Assembly (NCBI RefSeq): GCF_037026685.1
Contig: NZ_JBANET010000017.1
Location: 1-64,000, forward strand
Length of the DNA stretch: 64,000 bases
Source: Orrella sp037026685
GTDB lineage: Bacteria; Pseudomonadota; Gammaproteobacteria; Burkholderiales; Burkholderiaceae_B
Direction of reading: 5' to 3'
Under the pieces are notes generated by a model that worked only from the letters and a program-made list of their open reading frames with translations, was not told the DNA's origin and ran no database searches. The position numbers and the translations under genes are program-made. Below, piece after piece: positions 10,619 through 18,667 of the stretch. Every line of letters begins with the position of its first letter. Positions within the stretch are counted from its first letter, which is position 1.

Positions 10619-11317
10619 ATGGAACCGACTTCCGCCGTCTTCTGGATCGCGCTGATCCAGATCATCTGGGTAAACATACTGCTTTCCGGCGACAACGCCG
10701 TGGTCATCGCGCTGGCTGCGCGGGCGCTGCCCGCGCACCAGCAGAAAAAAGCCATCGTGGCCGGCTCGGTGGCGGCCATCGTCATGCGCATCGTGCTGAC
10801 GCTGGTGGCCGCGCAATTGCTGCTGCTGCCCTGGCTCAAGACCGTGGGCGCGTTGCTGCTGGTCTACATCGGCGTGACCCTGCTGCTGCCCGAGGGCCAG
10901 GCCGGCGGGCAGGGCGCCAAGACCGCCACGCTGGGCGCGGCCATCCGCACCATCATGGTGGCCGACCTGGTGATGAGCCTGGATAACGTGGTGGCGGTGG
11001 CCGCCGCTGCAATGGGCGACTTCACGCTGCTGGTGGCGGGCCTGGCCATCAGCATCCCGCTGGTCATCTTCGGCAGCTCGCTGCTGCTCGGGATCATCGG
11101 GCGCTTTCCCGTCATCGTGTGGGTGGGCGCGGCGCTGCTGGGCTTCGTGGCCGGCGAGATGCTGGTGGGCGATCCGGCGCTGGACCAGCCCCTGCACCGT
11201 GTCGATGCCATGCTGGGCATTTCCCATCACAGCCTGGCGCTGATCGCCGGCGGCATCGGCGCTGCGCTCGTGCTGGCGCTGGGCAAATTCTTTCTGGTCC
11301 GTCACCAAAAAGCTTAA
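10619..11317 (+). CDS. TerC/Alx-family membrane protein (first of a tandem pair)
   Basis: Integral membrane protein of 232 residues with about seven hydrophobic segments. The two internally related TerC signatures are visible: NILLSGDNAVVIALAAR near the N-terminus and VADLVMSLDNVVAVAAAA mid-protein, each with the buried acidic residue and Asn. Members include Alx and YceF-type proteins linked to manganese export and metal loading of exoenzymes, and TerC from tellurite resistance operons. No ter genes are nearby, so a metal-homeostasis role is more likely, by inference. A related gene follows after 123 bases. Confidence 0.88.
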   Translation: MEPTSAVFWIALIQIIWVNILLSGDNAVVIALAARALPAHQQKKAIVAGSVAAIVMRIVLTLVAAQLLLLPWLKTVGALLLVYIGVTLLLPEGQAGGQGAKTATLGAAIRTIMVADLVMSLDNVVAVAAAAMGDFTLLVAGLAISIPLVIFGSSLLLGIIGRFPVIVWVGAALLGFVAGEMLVGDPALDQPLHRVDAMLGISHHSLALIAGGIGAALVLALGKFFLVRHQKA

Positions 11318-11440
11318 TGAAAGCTGAACTACAATCGCGGGCTTGTCCCGCCGGATGCCTCGCGTGCGGCGGGGCATCCCGGCATCATTCATTCGTTCGT
11401 TCATTCATAGGTTTTTCGATATCCGTAAAGGGGGATCAAA

Positions 11441-12148
11441 GTGCTTGAGTTTTTCCAGACGCTCAGCTGGGCGGCAGTTTTTCAGATCATTCTGATCGAC
11501 ATCCTGCTCGGCGGGGACAACGCGGTGGTCATTGCGCTGGCCTGCCGCAACCTCGAGCCCAAGCAGCGCATGCAGGGCATCCTGTGGGGCACGGCCGGTG
11601 CCATCCTGCTGCGTGTCATCCTGATCTTCTTCGCCCTGACCCTGCTGTCCATTCCGTTCCTGAAGGTGGTCGGTGGCCTGCTGCTGCTGTGGATCGGCAT
11701 CAAGCTGCTCATTCCCGAGGAGGATGCGCACGGCAACATCCAGGGCGGCAGTTCGATCATGCAGGCCATCAAGACCATCATCGTGGCCGACTTCGTCATG
11801 AGCCTGGACAACGTGATCGCCATTGCCGGCGCCGCGCAGGGCGCCCATGCCGACCACCAGCTGGGCCTGGTGATCTTCGGCCTGCTGGTCAGCGTGCCCA
11901 TCATCATCTGGGGCAGCACGCTGGTGCTCAAGCTCATCGACCGCTTCCCGATGGTGGTGGTTTTCGGCGCCGCGCTGCTGGGCTGGATCGCCGGCGGCAT
12001 GCTGGTGACCGATGTCGTGATCGAGCGCAACCTCGGCGTGCAGCCTCCCGTGGTCAAATACGGGGCTGAAATCGTCGGTGCGCTGCTCGTCGTCCTGCTC
12101 GGACGCGCGTTGGCTGCCCGGAAGAAAAACGCCATCAAGGAAGCCTAA
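11441..12148 (+). CDS. TerC/Alx-family membrane protein (second of a tandem pair)
   Basis: A protein of 235 residues from a GTG start preceded by AAAGGGGGA. It has the same seven-segment layout as its neighbour and the same two signatures, DILLGGDNAVVIALACR and ADFVMSLDNVIAIAGAA. It is clearly a diverged paralogue of the preceding gene. Its upstream gap has a TACAAT at 11330-11335 that may be its own -10, and a run of TTC-containing tetranucleotides (about 11386-11408). Probable metal-transport or metal-homeostasis role, not demonstrable from sequence. Confidence 0.88.
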   Translation: MLEFFQTLSWAAVFQIILIDILLGGDNAVVIALACRNLEPKQRMQGILWGTAGAILLRVILIFFALTLLSIPFLKVVGGLLLLWIGIKLLIPEEDAHGNIQGGSSIMQAIKTIIVADFVMSLDNVIAIAGAAQGAHADHQLGLVIFGLLVSVPIIIWGSTLVLKLIDRFPMVVVFGAALLGWIAGGMLVTDVVIERNLGVQPPVVKYGAEIVGALLVVLLGRALAARKKNAIKEA

Positions 12149-12153
12149 GCGAA

Positions 12154-12276
12154 ATGAGCCTGCGCAAGACCAGCCATCCCCGTCAGCATGAATCCGGCCT
12201 GAGCCTTCTGACCGGCCTGATGATCCTGGCGGTCATCGGCATCGTGGTGGCGGTGGCGGCCAAGGCCCTGATGTAG
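12154..12276 (+). CDS. Small single-pass membrane protein, 40 residues
   Basis: Begins five bases after the TerC-family stop and ends in a TAG whose G is the first base of the hemC GTG start. The first 15 residues are polar and basic (MSLRKTSHPRQHESG), followed by one hydrophobic helix and a terminal KALM. The tight packing on both sides and the coherent topology argue for a real gene. I do not recognise a family; it may be an accessory peptide of the TerC protein or simply a membrane peptide. Confidence 0.6.
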   Translation: MSLRKTSHPRQHESGLSLLTGLMILAVIGIVVAVAAKALM

Positions 12277-13232
12277 TGCCAGGGCCCGCCGTGTCACAGC
12301 CCGAACGACTGGTCATTGCCACCCGCGCGAGCCGGCTTGCCCTCTGGCAGGCCGAGCACGTGCGGGACCGGCTCCAAGGCCTGTATCCCGCCTGCCGGGT
12401 CGAGCTGCTAGAGCTCACCACCCGCGGCGACCGTATCCTGGACCGCACGCTCTCGAAGGTCGGCGGCAAGGGCCTGTTCATCAAGGAGCTCGAGAACGCG
12501 CTGCTGGACGGCCGCGCGGACATGGCCGTGCACTCGCTCAAGGACGTGCCGGTCGACCTGAGCGACCCTTTTCTGCTGACCGCCGTGCTCGAGCGGGCCG
12601 ACCCGCGCGATGCACTGGTTTCCAACCATTACGCCAGCCTGGCCGAACTGCCGCCCGGCGCGGTCGTGGGCACCTCCAGCCTGCGGCGCGAGTCGCAGCT
12701 GCGCGCGCGCCATCCCCATCTGCGCGTCCAGCCCCTGCGGGGCAACCTGGACACCCGGCTGGGCAAGCTGGACGCCGGCCAATACGACGCCATCGTCCTG
12801 GCGGCCGCGGGGCTGCAACGGCTGGGCCTGCATGAGCGCATCCGCTGCTGCCTCGAACCCGAGGAAAGCCTGCCGGCGGCCGGGCAGGGCGCGCTGGGCA
12901 TAGAGATCCTGGCCTCGCGCCAGGACCTGCGCGAGCTTCTGGCTCCTTTGGCCTGCGCCGACACGACGGCTTGCGCGCTGGCCGAGCGGGCCGTCTCGCG
13001 GGCGCTGGGGGGCTCCTGCCAGGTGCCGCTGGCCGCTTATGCGCAATGCGGCGGCGGGCTGCTGTCGCTGCGGGCGCTGGTGGCCTGTCCCGACGGCCGG
13101 CAGGTCCTGCATGCCCAGGCCCAAGGGGCGCCGGCGCAAGCCGAACAGGTCGGCCTGCAGGCGGCCGACAGCCTGCTGCAGGCCGGCGCGCGCGAGCTGC
13201 TGCGCGGCCTGCTGGCGGACGGAGCGTCCTGA
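12276..13232 (+). CDS. hemC: Porphobilinogen deaminase (hydroxymethylbilane synthase)
   Basis: Polymerises four porphobilinogens into hydroxymethylbilane in haem synthesis. The 318 residues contain the family motifs TRASRLALWQAEHV, KVGGKGLFIKELE and MAVHSLKDVP, the substrate-binding arginines in GTSSLRRESQLRARHP and RGNLDTRL, and the dipyrromethane-cofactor Cys in LGGSCQVPLAAYA. The GTG start at 12276 overlaps the stop of the small upstream gene; a second GTG at 12291 is also possible. hemD follows after one base. Confidence 0.96.
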   Translation: MPGPAVSQPERLVIATRASRLALWQAEHVRDRLQGLYPACRVELLELTTRGDRILDRTLSKVGGKGLFIKELENALLDGRADMAVHSLKDVPVDLSDPFLLTAVLERADPRDALVSNHYASLAELPPGAVVGTSSLRRESQLRARHPHLRVQPLRGNLDTRLGKLDAGQYDAIVLAAAGLQRLGLHERIRCCLEPEESLPAAGQGALGIEILASRQDLRELLAPLACADTTACALAERAVSRALGGSCQVPLAAYAQCGGGLLSLRALVACPDGRQVLHAQAQGAPAQAEQVGLQAADSLLQAGARELLRGLLADGAS

Positions 13233-13233
13233 G

Positions 13234-14049
13234 GTGTCCGGCGCCAAGCCGGAGCTTGCCGTCCTGACGCGGCCGGAAGGCCGTAACGAAGCGCTGGCCG
13301 CACGCCTGCGCCAGGCCGGCTGGCAAGTGCTGGTCCAGCCCGCGCTGCGCATCGAGGCCCTCGATCCGCCCGAGCTGCCGCACCCGCGCGATTACGATTT
13401 GGTCGTGTTGGTCAGCGGCAACGCCGCGCGCCTGTACTTTTCCTGCTTGCGCAGGCGTTACGGCGGGTTTGTCTGGCCGCAGGCCACCGCCGCGGCCGTG
13501 GTGGGCGCGGCCAGCGCCGCCGCCGTGCAGGCGCAGCCCGGCTGGAACCGCCGGGCCGCCTTGGTCTCGCCCCTGCCGCAAGCCCTGAACCACGATTCGG
13601 AAGCCTTGTGGCAGGCCATGCAGGCCGGCGGCCTGCGTCCGCAGCGAGTGCTGCTGGTGCGCGGCGAGCATGGCCGGGACTGGCTGGCGCAGCGGCTGGC
13701 CGGGCAGGGTGCCCGCGTCCAGACACTGGCCCTGTACCGGCGCCTGCCGCAGTCCTGGCCGCAGTCCACGCTGCTGCGCCTGCGCCAGGCCGCGCAGGCG
13801 CAGCAGCCGGCGGCCTGGCTGATCACCAGCGCCGAAGGGCTGGCCGCCGTGCGCGAGCAGGCGCGCGCACGCGGGCTGGCGCAATGGCTGGCCGGCTGCC
13901 CGGCGGTCGTGACCCATCCGCGGCTGGCGCCCTTGTGGCAGGCCGGCCCGGCCGATACGTTCCGTAATGACGCGCGCGCCAAGGCGATGGTAAAAATCTG
14001 CTTGCCTGAAGAGGGGGCGCTGGCACGCGGCTTCGCGGCCTTGCGCTAG
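13234..14049 (+). CDS. hemD: Uroporphyrinogen-III synthase
   Basis: Closes and inverts ring D of hydroxymethylbilane to give uroporphyrinogen III. HemD proteins are poorly conserved, but ELAVLTRPEGRNEALAARL at the N-terminus and the mid-protein VLLVRGEHGRDWLAQRL are typical, as is the position directly behind hemC. The chosen GTG (13234) gives 271 residues, a normal length. The C-terminal part, LITSAEGL, matches the second domain. Confidence 0.92.
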   Translation: MSGAKPELAVLTRPEGRNEALAARLRQAGWQVLVQPALRIEALDPPELPHPRDYDLVVLVSGNAARLYFSCLRRRYGGFVWPQATAAAVVGAASAAAVQAQPGWNRRAALVSPLPQALNHDSEALWQAMQAGGLRPQRVLLVRGEHGRDWLAQRLAGQGARVQTLALYRRLPQSWPQSTLLRLRQAAQAQQPAAWLITSAEGLAAVREQARARGLAQWLAGCPAVVTHPRLAPLWQAGPADTFRNDARAKAMVKICLPEEGALARGFAALR

Positions 14050-14110
14050 CGGGGCATGGCGGGCATCCGCCGTGCGTGGCGGCAAACGCTCGCGCGAGCG
14101 CGGCAACGAC

Positions 14111-14116
14111 TACAAT
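14111..14116 (+). promoter_or_regulatory. Possible -10 element placing hemX transcription at its start codon
   Basis: TACAAT ends six bases before the hemX ATG (14123), so initiation seven bases downstream would start the message at or very near the A of ATG. The same string ACTACAATCGCG occurs before the second TerC gene. There is no convincing -35. Confidence 0.35.
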
Positions 14117-14122
14117 CGCGAC

Positions 14123-15355
14123 ATGACAGAAACGACACCTGACAGCGCCACGGGCGCCCAGACGACCAAGGGGCCGGCACCGGCCGTCGAGCCTACCGCG
14201 ACGGCTTCCGCACAGACTTCCGCCTCGCCTCCGCCTGCGCCGCCGCCCGCGGCGCCCAAGGCGGGGGCTGCGCCGCGCCGCGGCACGCCCGGCCTGGGCG
14301 TGGCGGTGATCGTGCTGGTGCTCCTGGCCGCGGCGCTGGCCGCCGGCTGGTGGTACCAGCACAGGCAGGCCGAGCGCAGCGTGCGCGAACTGGCCAGCCG
14401 GCTCGATGGCGTATCGGCCGAGGTCGGCCAGCTGCGCCGCGATGCGCGCCAGGCCCTGTCGCTGGTGCAGACGCAGGGCAGCCGGGTCGCCGCCCTCGAA
14501 AGCGCGCTGCAGGATGCGCAAACGCAGTTCGACAGCCTCGAGCAGTCGCTGCAGAATTTCTCCGACAATACCGGCGAGGCGCTGCTGGTCAACGACGTGG
14601 ATCGCATGCTGGCCCTGGCCAGCCAGCAGCTGCGCCTGGCCGGCAACGTCAGCAACGCGGTGGTGGCGCTCGAAACGGCCCAGGCCCGCCTGGCGCGCGC
14701 CGACCAGCCGCGCCTTGCCCCGTTGCAGCAAGCCATCAACGGCGACCTGGACCGCCTGCGCGCGGTGCCGCTGGTCGACGTGGCCGCCGTCTCGGGCAGG
14801 CTCGACCGCCTGATCGACCTGGTGGGCCGCGCGCCGCTGCTGGTGCCCGACGCGGCCGCGGCCAGCGTGGACGAGCCTGCCGGACAGCCTTCTGCCCGTC
14901 CGGCTCCGCCGCCGGCGGCCCCGCCCGTGGATCCCGATGCGCCCTGGTGGGAGCGCCTGCGTGCCGAGATGTCGGCCTGGCCGGGCCGGGCCTGGGACAC
15001 GCTGGGCCGCGAAGTGGGCGACTTGATCAGCATCCAGCGCGTGGATGATTCGGATGCGCTGCTGCTCTCGCCCGACCAGGGCGCGCAACTGCGCGGCAAC
15101 CTGCGCATGCGCCTGCTGACCGCGCAACTGGCGCTGCTGATGCGCCAGGGCCCGGTGTGGGAAAGCGAGCTGTCCACCGTCGAGTCGGCGCTGGGCTCGC
15201 GCTTTGACAGCCGTGCGCCTGAAACCCAGGCGGCCCTGCGGCTGGCCCGGGAGCTGGCCGCCACCGACGTGGCCGTGCCCCTGCCGGATATCGCCGACAG
15301 CCTGAGCGCCCTGGCTGCCGTGCGTGCCGCCAGCCAGCAAAGCCGCGGAGACTGA
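14123..15355 (+). CDS. hemX: HemX-like membrane protein (uroporphyrinogen-III C-methyltransferase-like)
   Basis: A protein of 410 residues found between hemD and hemY in many beta- and gammaproteobacteria. The first 50 residues are a Pro/Ala/Thr-rich cytoplasmic tail, followed by one membrane helix (near 55-75) and a long periplasmic helical region with coiled-coil character. It is often labelled uroporphyrinogen-III C-methyltransferase, but it has no SAM-binding domain, so that label is doubtful. The frame is open upstream to 14072; the ATG at 14123 gives the normal N-terminus. hemY follows after four bases. Confidence 0.88.
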   Translation: MTETTPDSATGAQTTKGPAPAVEPTATASAQTSASPPPAPPPAAPKAGAAPRRGTPGLGVAVIVLVLLAAALAAGWWYQHRQAERSVRELASRLDGVSAEVGQLRRDARQALSLVQTQGSRVAALESALQDAQTQFDSLEQSLQNFSDNTGEALLVNDVDRMLALASQQLRLAGNVSNAVVALETAQARLARADQPRLAPLQQAINGDLDRLRAVPLVDVAAVSGRLDRLIDLVGRAPLLVPDAAAASVDEPAGQPSARPAPPPAAPPVDPDAPWWERLRAEMSAWPGRAWDTLGREVGDLISIQRVDDSDALLLSPDQGAQLRGNLRMRLLTAQLALLMRQGPVWESELSTVESALGSRFDSRAPETQAALRLARELAATDVAVPLPDIADSLSALAAVRAASQQSRGD

Positions 15356-15359
15356 AGGC

Positions 15360-16925
15360 ATGCGCACCTGGTTCTGGACGCTTCTGCTGGCCGCTGTCGC
15401 CGTCGCCCTGGCGGTATTCCTGCGCGAGCACGAGGGCAACGTGCTCATCCTGGTCGAGCCCTGGCGCGTGCAGCTTTCGCTCACCCTGGCCGTGCTCCTG
15501 CTGGTGGCGACCTTCATCGGGCTTTATGTGGGGCTGCGCCTGCTGGGCTGGCTGCTGTCGATTCCCAGCCGCGTGCGCGCCTGGCGTGGCCGCCGCGCCC
15601 AGGTGCGCGACCACGAGCTGCTCGAGCGCGGCTGGATCGGCTTTCTGGAAGGGCGCTATGCCCACGCCGAGAAAGACCTGACCAAGCTGCTGGGACAGAC
15701 GCGCAGCCAGCCGCGCAAGGTCCTGGCCGCCTTGTCGGCCGCGCGCGCCGCGCACGGCCTGGGCGAGATATCCCGCCGCGACGCGCTGCTGGACCAGGCG
15801 CTGGAGCATGCCGGGCAGGACGCGGGCCTGAAGGAGGCCGTGGCCACGGTGGCCGCCGACCTGCTGCTTGACCAGGGCCAGGCCCAGGCCGCGGTCCAGC
15901 GCCTGGCGCCCTTGCAGGACGGCGGAGTGCGGCATTTGCATACGCAGCGGCTGCTGTTGCGCGCGCATCATGCGCTGGGCAACCACGAACAGACTTTCGG
16001 CCTGGCGCGCAGCCTGATGCGCCGCGGCGTGCTGGCCAAGGGCGAAGGCATTTCCCTGCTGGAGACGGCGGCGGCCGAGCGCCTGCGCGCCGGCGGCGAC
16101 GATGCCTGGCGCGCCGTCTGGAAAGACCTCAAGGCCGACGAGCGCACCTTGCCCGAGGTTGCCCTGGCGGCGGCGGCGCGTTTCGAGCAGGCCGGCCAGC
16201 CCGACGAGGCCGCCCGCGTGCTGGAGGCCGCGGTGGCGGCCAGGATGGACGAGCGGCTCATCATGGCCTATGCGCGCTGCGAGCCCGCCCAGGTCAAGCG
16301 CCGCCTGGCCAAGGCCGAGGAATGGCTGGCCAAGCGTCCGGACGATCCCGACCTGCTGTGCGTGCTGGGCATGCTCTGCCTGGCCGGCCAGTTGTGGGGG
16401 CAGGCCGAGCGCTACCTGCTGCGCTCGGCGCAGCGGCGCAACGACGCGCGGGTGCATGCCTTGCTGGGCAGCCTGTACGACCGCCTGGACCGCGCGCACG
16501 ATGCCGCGCGCCATTGGCGCCTGGCCACCGCGGCGGGCATGCCGCTGCCGGTGCTGGCCTCGGACGGTTCGCTGCCGGCTGCCGACATGCGCTCTGATCC
16601 GGCCTTGCTGGCCGGCGAGGGCATGGACGACTATCTCATCGAGACGCCCGGCACCGCCGCGCCGGCGCCCGAGCCGGTCCTCCACGCCGAGCCGCCCGAG
16701 GCCGCCAGCGCCTCGGACTACGTGCTCGATCCCTACGCCCGCGAACTCGAAGGGGCGGCCGATCGCCAGGTCCAGGACCCAGCCCCCGGGCCGGCTGGCG
16801 GCCAGGTCCGCGCCACCGAAGCGCTGGACGAATATTTCGACAGCGCGCCGATTCCGGGCGTGGATTTCAACGAGGTGCAGCCCGAGGGCAAGCCCGGCCC
16901 GGATGCGCCTGCCGAGAAAAAATAA
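15360..16925 (+). CDS. hemY: HemY-family tetratricopeptide membrane protein
   Basis: A protein of 521 residues beginning MRTWFWTLLLAAVAVALAVF, with a second membrane segment near residues 38-60. The HemY N-terminal domain is followed by tetratricopeptide-type helical repeats, such as DLLCVLGMLCLAGQLWGQAE. The last 110 residues are an acidic, Pro/Ala-rich tail. It is conserved in the hemCDXY cluster, and its precise role in haem synthesis is unsettled. It is unrelated to the protoporphyrinogen oxidase that is also called HemY in Bacillus. Confidence 0.9.
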   Translation: MRTWFWTLLLAAVAVALAVFLREHEGNVLILVEPWRVQLSLTLAVLLLVATFIGLYVGLRLLGWLLSIPSRVRAWRGRRAQVRDHELLERGWIGFLEGRYAHAEKDLTKLLGQTRSQPRKVLAALSAARAAHGLGEISRRDALLDQALEHAGQDAGLKEAVATVAADLLLDQGQAQAAVQRLAPLQDGGVRHLHTQRLLLRAHHALGNHEQTFGLARSLMRRGVLAKGEGISLLETAAAERLRAGGDDAWRAVWKDLKADERTLPEVALAAAARFEQAGQPDEAARVLEAAVAARMDERLIMAYARCEPAQVKRRLAKAEEWLAKRPDDPDLLCVLGMLCLAGQLWGQAERYLLRSAQRRNDARVHALLGSLYDRLDRAHDAARHWRLATAAGMPLPVLASDGSLPAADMRSDPALLAGEGMDDYLIETPGTAAPAPEPVLHAEPPEAASASDYVLDPYARELEGAADRQVQDPAPGPAGGQVRATEALDEYFDSAPIPGVDFNEVQPEGKPGPDAPAEKK

Positions 16926-16955
16926 CTTCTTCTTCATCCCCAACAAGGTCGCATA

Positions 16956-17492
16956 ATGAGTCTTGATCGTGTGCCCGCGGGCAGCAAGCTGCCCGACGAA
17001 TTCAACGTCATCATCGAAATTCCCGCCAACGCCCAGCCGGTCAAGTACGAAGTCGACAAGGAAACCGGCGCGGTTTTTGTCGACCGCTTCATGCTGACCG
17101 CCATGCACTATCCGTGCAACTACGGCTATATCCCCCAGACGTTGTCCGAGGACGGCGATCCTGCCGACGTGCTGGTGGTCACGCCTTTCCCCGTGCAGAT
17201 CGGCGCGGTCATCAAATGCCGTCCGCTGGGCGTGCTGCACATGGACGACGAGGCAGGCGGCGATGCCAAGCTGCTGGCCGTGCCGGTGGACAAGCTCTAT
17301 CCCGTCTATCGCGACATCAAGAAGCCCGAGGACCTGCCGGCCGAAGACCTGGCGCGTATCCAGCATTTCTTCGAGCACTACAAGGATCTCGAGAAGGGCA
17401 AGTGGGTCAAGGTCAAGGGCTGGGGCGGCGTGGACGAAGCCCGCGCCGAGGTCGAGCAAAGCGCGGCGCGCTACCAGGCCGGCGCCAAGTGA
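16956..17492 (+). CDS. ppa: Inorganic pyrophosphatase
   Basis: Soluble family I pyrophosphatase, 178 residues, hydrolysing pyrophosphate to drive biosynthesis. The signature with metal-binding aspartates, EDGDPADVLVV, lies near residues 65-75. Other active-site elements are KYEVDKETG, VDRFMLTAMHYPCNYGYIP and YRDIKKPEDLP. It has its own terminator downstream. Confidence 0.97.
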   Translation: MSLDRVPAGSKLPDEFNVIIEIPANAQPVKYEVDKETGAVFVDRFMLTAMHYPCNYGYIPQTLSEDGDPADVLVVTPFPVQIGAVIKCRPLGVLHMDDEAGGDAKLLAVPVDKLYPVYRDIKKPEDLPAEDLARIQHFFEHYKDLEKGKWVKVKGWGGVDEARAEVEQSAARYQAGAK

Positions 17493-17547
17493 TGCCGGGC
17501 CGGGCGGCCTGGGCGCCCCCGGCCTTGCGTGTCGTCAGAAGCTTACC

Positions 17548-17572
17548 GGCAGCCTTTTCGGGCTGCCTTTTT
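17548..17572 (+). terminator. Rho-independent terminator after ppa
   Basis: GGCAGCC and GGCTGCC form a perfect seven-pair stem around a six-base TTTTCG loop, followed by five T residues. It lies 17 bases upstream of the next gene start. Confidence 0.85.
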
Positions 17573-17588
17573 CATAAGGTATCGCAGC

Positions 17589-18284
17589 ATGGAATTCGTA
17601 TTCGAACCCGCCCCGACCGTGGCGCTGCCGGTGGCTGGCAGCAGTGCGCGCTTTCCCGTGCGCAGGGTGTATTGCGTGGGCCGCAACTATGCCGAGCACG
17701 CCAAGGAGATGGGCTTTAGCGGCCGCGAGGACCCGTTCTTCTTCGCCAAGCCGGCCAATGCGCTGCTGGCCGTGGACGATGGACAGACCGGCCAGATGCC
17801 CTATCCCTCCAAGACTGCCAATCTGCACTACGAAATGGAGCTGGTGGTGGCGATCGGCAAGGGCGGCAAGGACATCGCCGTCGAGCAGGCCAATGCGCAC
17901 GTCTGGGGCTATGCGCTGGGCCTGGACATGACGCGCCGCGACCTGCAAGCTGAAGCCAAGAAGCAGGGCCGGCCCTGGGAAGTGGCCAAGGGTTTCGACC
18001 TGTCCGGCCCCATCGGCCCGGTGCACCCCGTGAGCAAGACCGGCCTGATCGACAAGGGCGCGATCTGGCTGGACGTGGACGGCCAGCGCCGCCAGAGCAG
18101 CGACATCTCGGAACTGATCTGGAACATCCCCGAGACTATCGCCTACCTGTCGGGGCTGTTCGAACTGCAGCCCGGCGACCTGATCTTCACCGGCACGCCC
18201 GAAGGCGTGGGCGCGGTCACGCGCGGCAACCTGATGGTGGGCGGCGTGCAGGGCCTGGGCGAGCTGCGCGTGCAGGTGGTCTGA
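17589..18284 (+). CDS. Fumarylacetoacetate hydrolase family protein
   Basis: A protein of 231 residues with the single FAH fold used by acylpyruvases, fumarylpyruvate hydrolases and oxaloacetate tautomerases or decarboxylases. Metal-binding elements are visible in YEMELVVAIGKGGKDI and GYALGLDMTRRDLQ, and the C-terminal signature is IFTGTPEGVGAV. Its size resembles the human FAHD1/YcgM group more than true tyrosine-pathway fumarylacetoacetase. No pathway neighbours reveal its substrate. The start is the ATG just after the ppa terminator. Confidence 0.9.
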   Translation: MEFVFEPAPTVALPVAGSSARFPVRRVYCVGRNYAEHAKEMGFSGREDPFFFAKPANALLAVDDGQTGQMPYPSKTANLHYEMELVVAIGKGGKDIAVEQANAHVWGYALGLDMTRRDLQAEAKKQGRPWEVAKGFDLSGPIGPVHPVSKTGLIDKGAIWLDVDGQRRQSSDISELIWNIPETIAYLSGLFELQPGDLIFTGTPEGVGAVTRGNLMVGGVQGLGELRVQVV

Positions 18285-18307
18285 CGCCTACGCGCCGCCC
18301 GCAAGGG

Positions 18308-18323
18308 CGGTGCGACGTTTGCA
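18308..18323 (+). promoter_or_regulatory. Possible sigma-54 promoter upstream of the Flp pilin
   Basis: The sequence has GG and GC exactly ten bases apart (GG at 18309-18310, GC at 18321-18322) in the context of a TTGCA box, matching the invariant bases of the -24/-12 class. The -24 half is otherwise weak. It lies 80 bases before the pilin start. Confidence 0.3.
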
Positions 18324-18372
18324 TCCGCCTCGGCAGCTCCGCATAGCGGGGCGCCGGGCAAGGGCGCAGACT

Positions 18373-18400
18373 GGCTCCATGCCTACCAACGCATGGAGCC
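18373..18400 (+). promoter_or_regulatory. Hairpin that buries the ribosome-binding site of the Flp pilin
   Basis: A perfect ten-pair inverted repeat, GGCTCCATGC and GCATGGAGCC, surrounds an eight-base loop and ends three bases before the pilin ATG. The 3' arm contains the only Shine-Dalgarno-like sequence (GGAG, 18395-18398). If it forms in the mRNA, translation of the pilin should be blocked until the stem is opened by heat, a protein or another RNA. Confidence 0.6.
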
Positions 18401-18403
18401 CTC

Positions 18404-18667
18404 ATGAAACAGCGCAAGTCCCAGCTCGGCCAGGGGATGACCGAGTACATCATTGTCGTCGCCCTGATCGCGGTGGCCGCTATTGCGGTCTACCAGTTGT
18501 TCGGGCAAGTCGTCCGCTCGCAGACAGCCGCCATGGCGCGCGAGCTTGCCGGCGAAGACGGCAGCACGCAATCGCGCGCCGCGCAGAAGGCCGCCGGCAA
18601 TGCCGCCAAGCAGACCGATGCGCGCGGCCTGAAGGCTTTCACCAACAACGCCGGCGCCGCCAAGTGA
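18404..18667 (+). CDS. Flp-type prepilin-like protein of the Tad system
   Basis: A small protein of 87 residues with a short basic leader MKQRKSQLGQG, then the prepilin-type motif MTEY and one hydrophobic helix (IIVVALIAVAAIAVYQLFGQ). The Glu after the cleavage region and the following Tyr are typical of Flp pilins. It would be processed after the Gly and assembled into a pilus. It heads the Tad operon and is preceded by a strong hairpin covering its ribosome-binding site. The C-terminal half is Ala/Lys-rich and unlike the usual short Flp tail. Confidence 0.85.
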   Translation: MKQRKSQLGQGMTEYIIVVALIAVAAIAVYQLFGQVVRSQTAAMARELAGEDGSTQSRAAQKAAGNAAKQTDARGLKAFTNNAGAAK

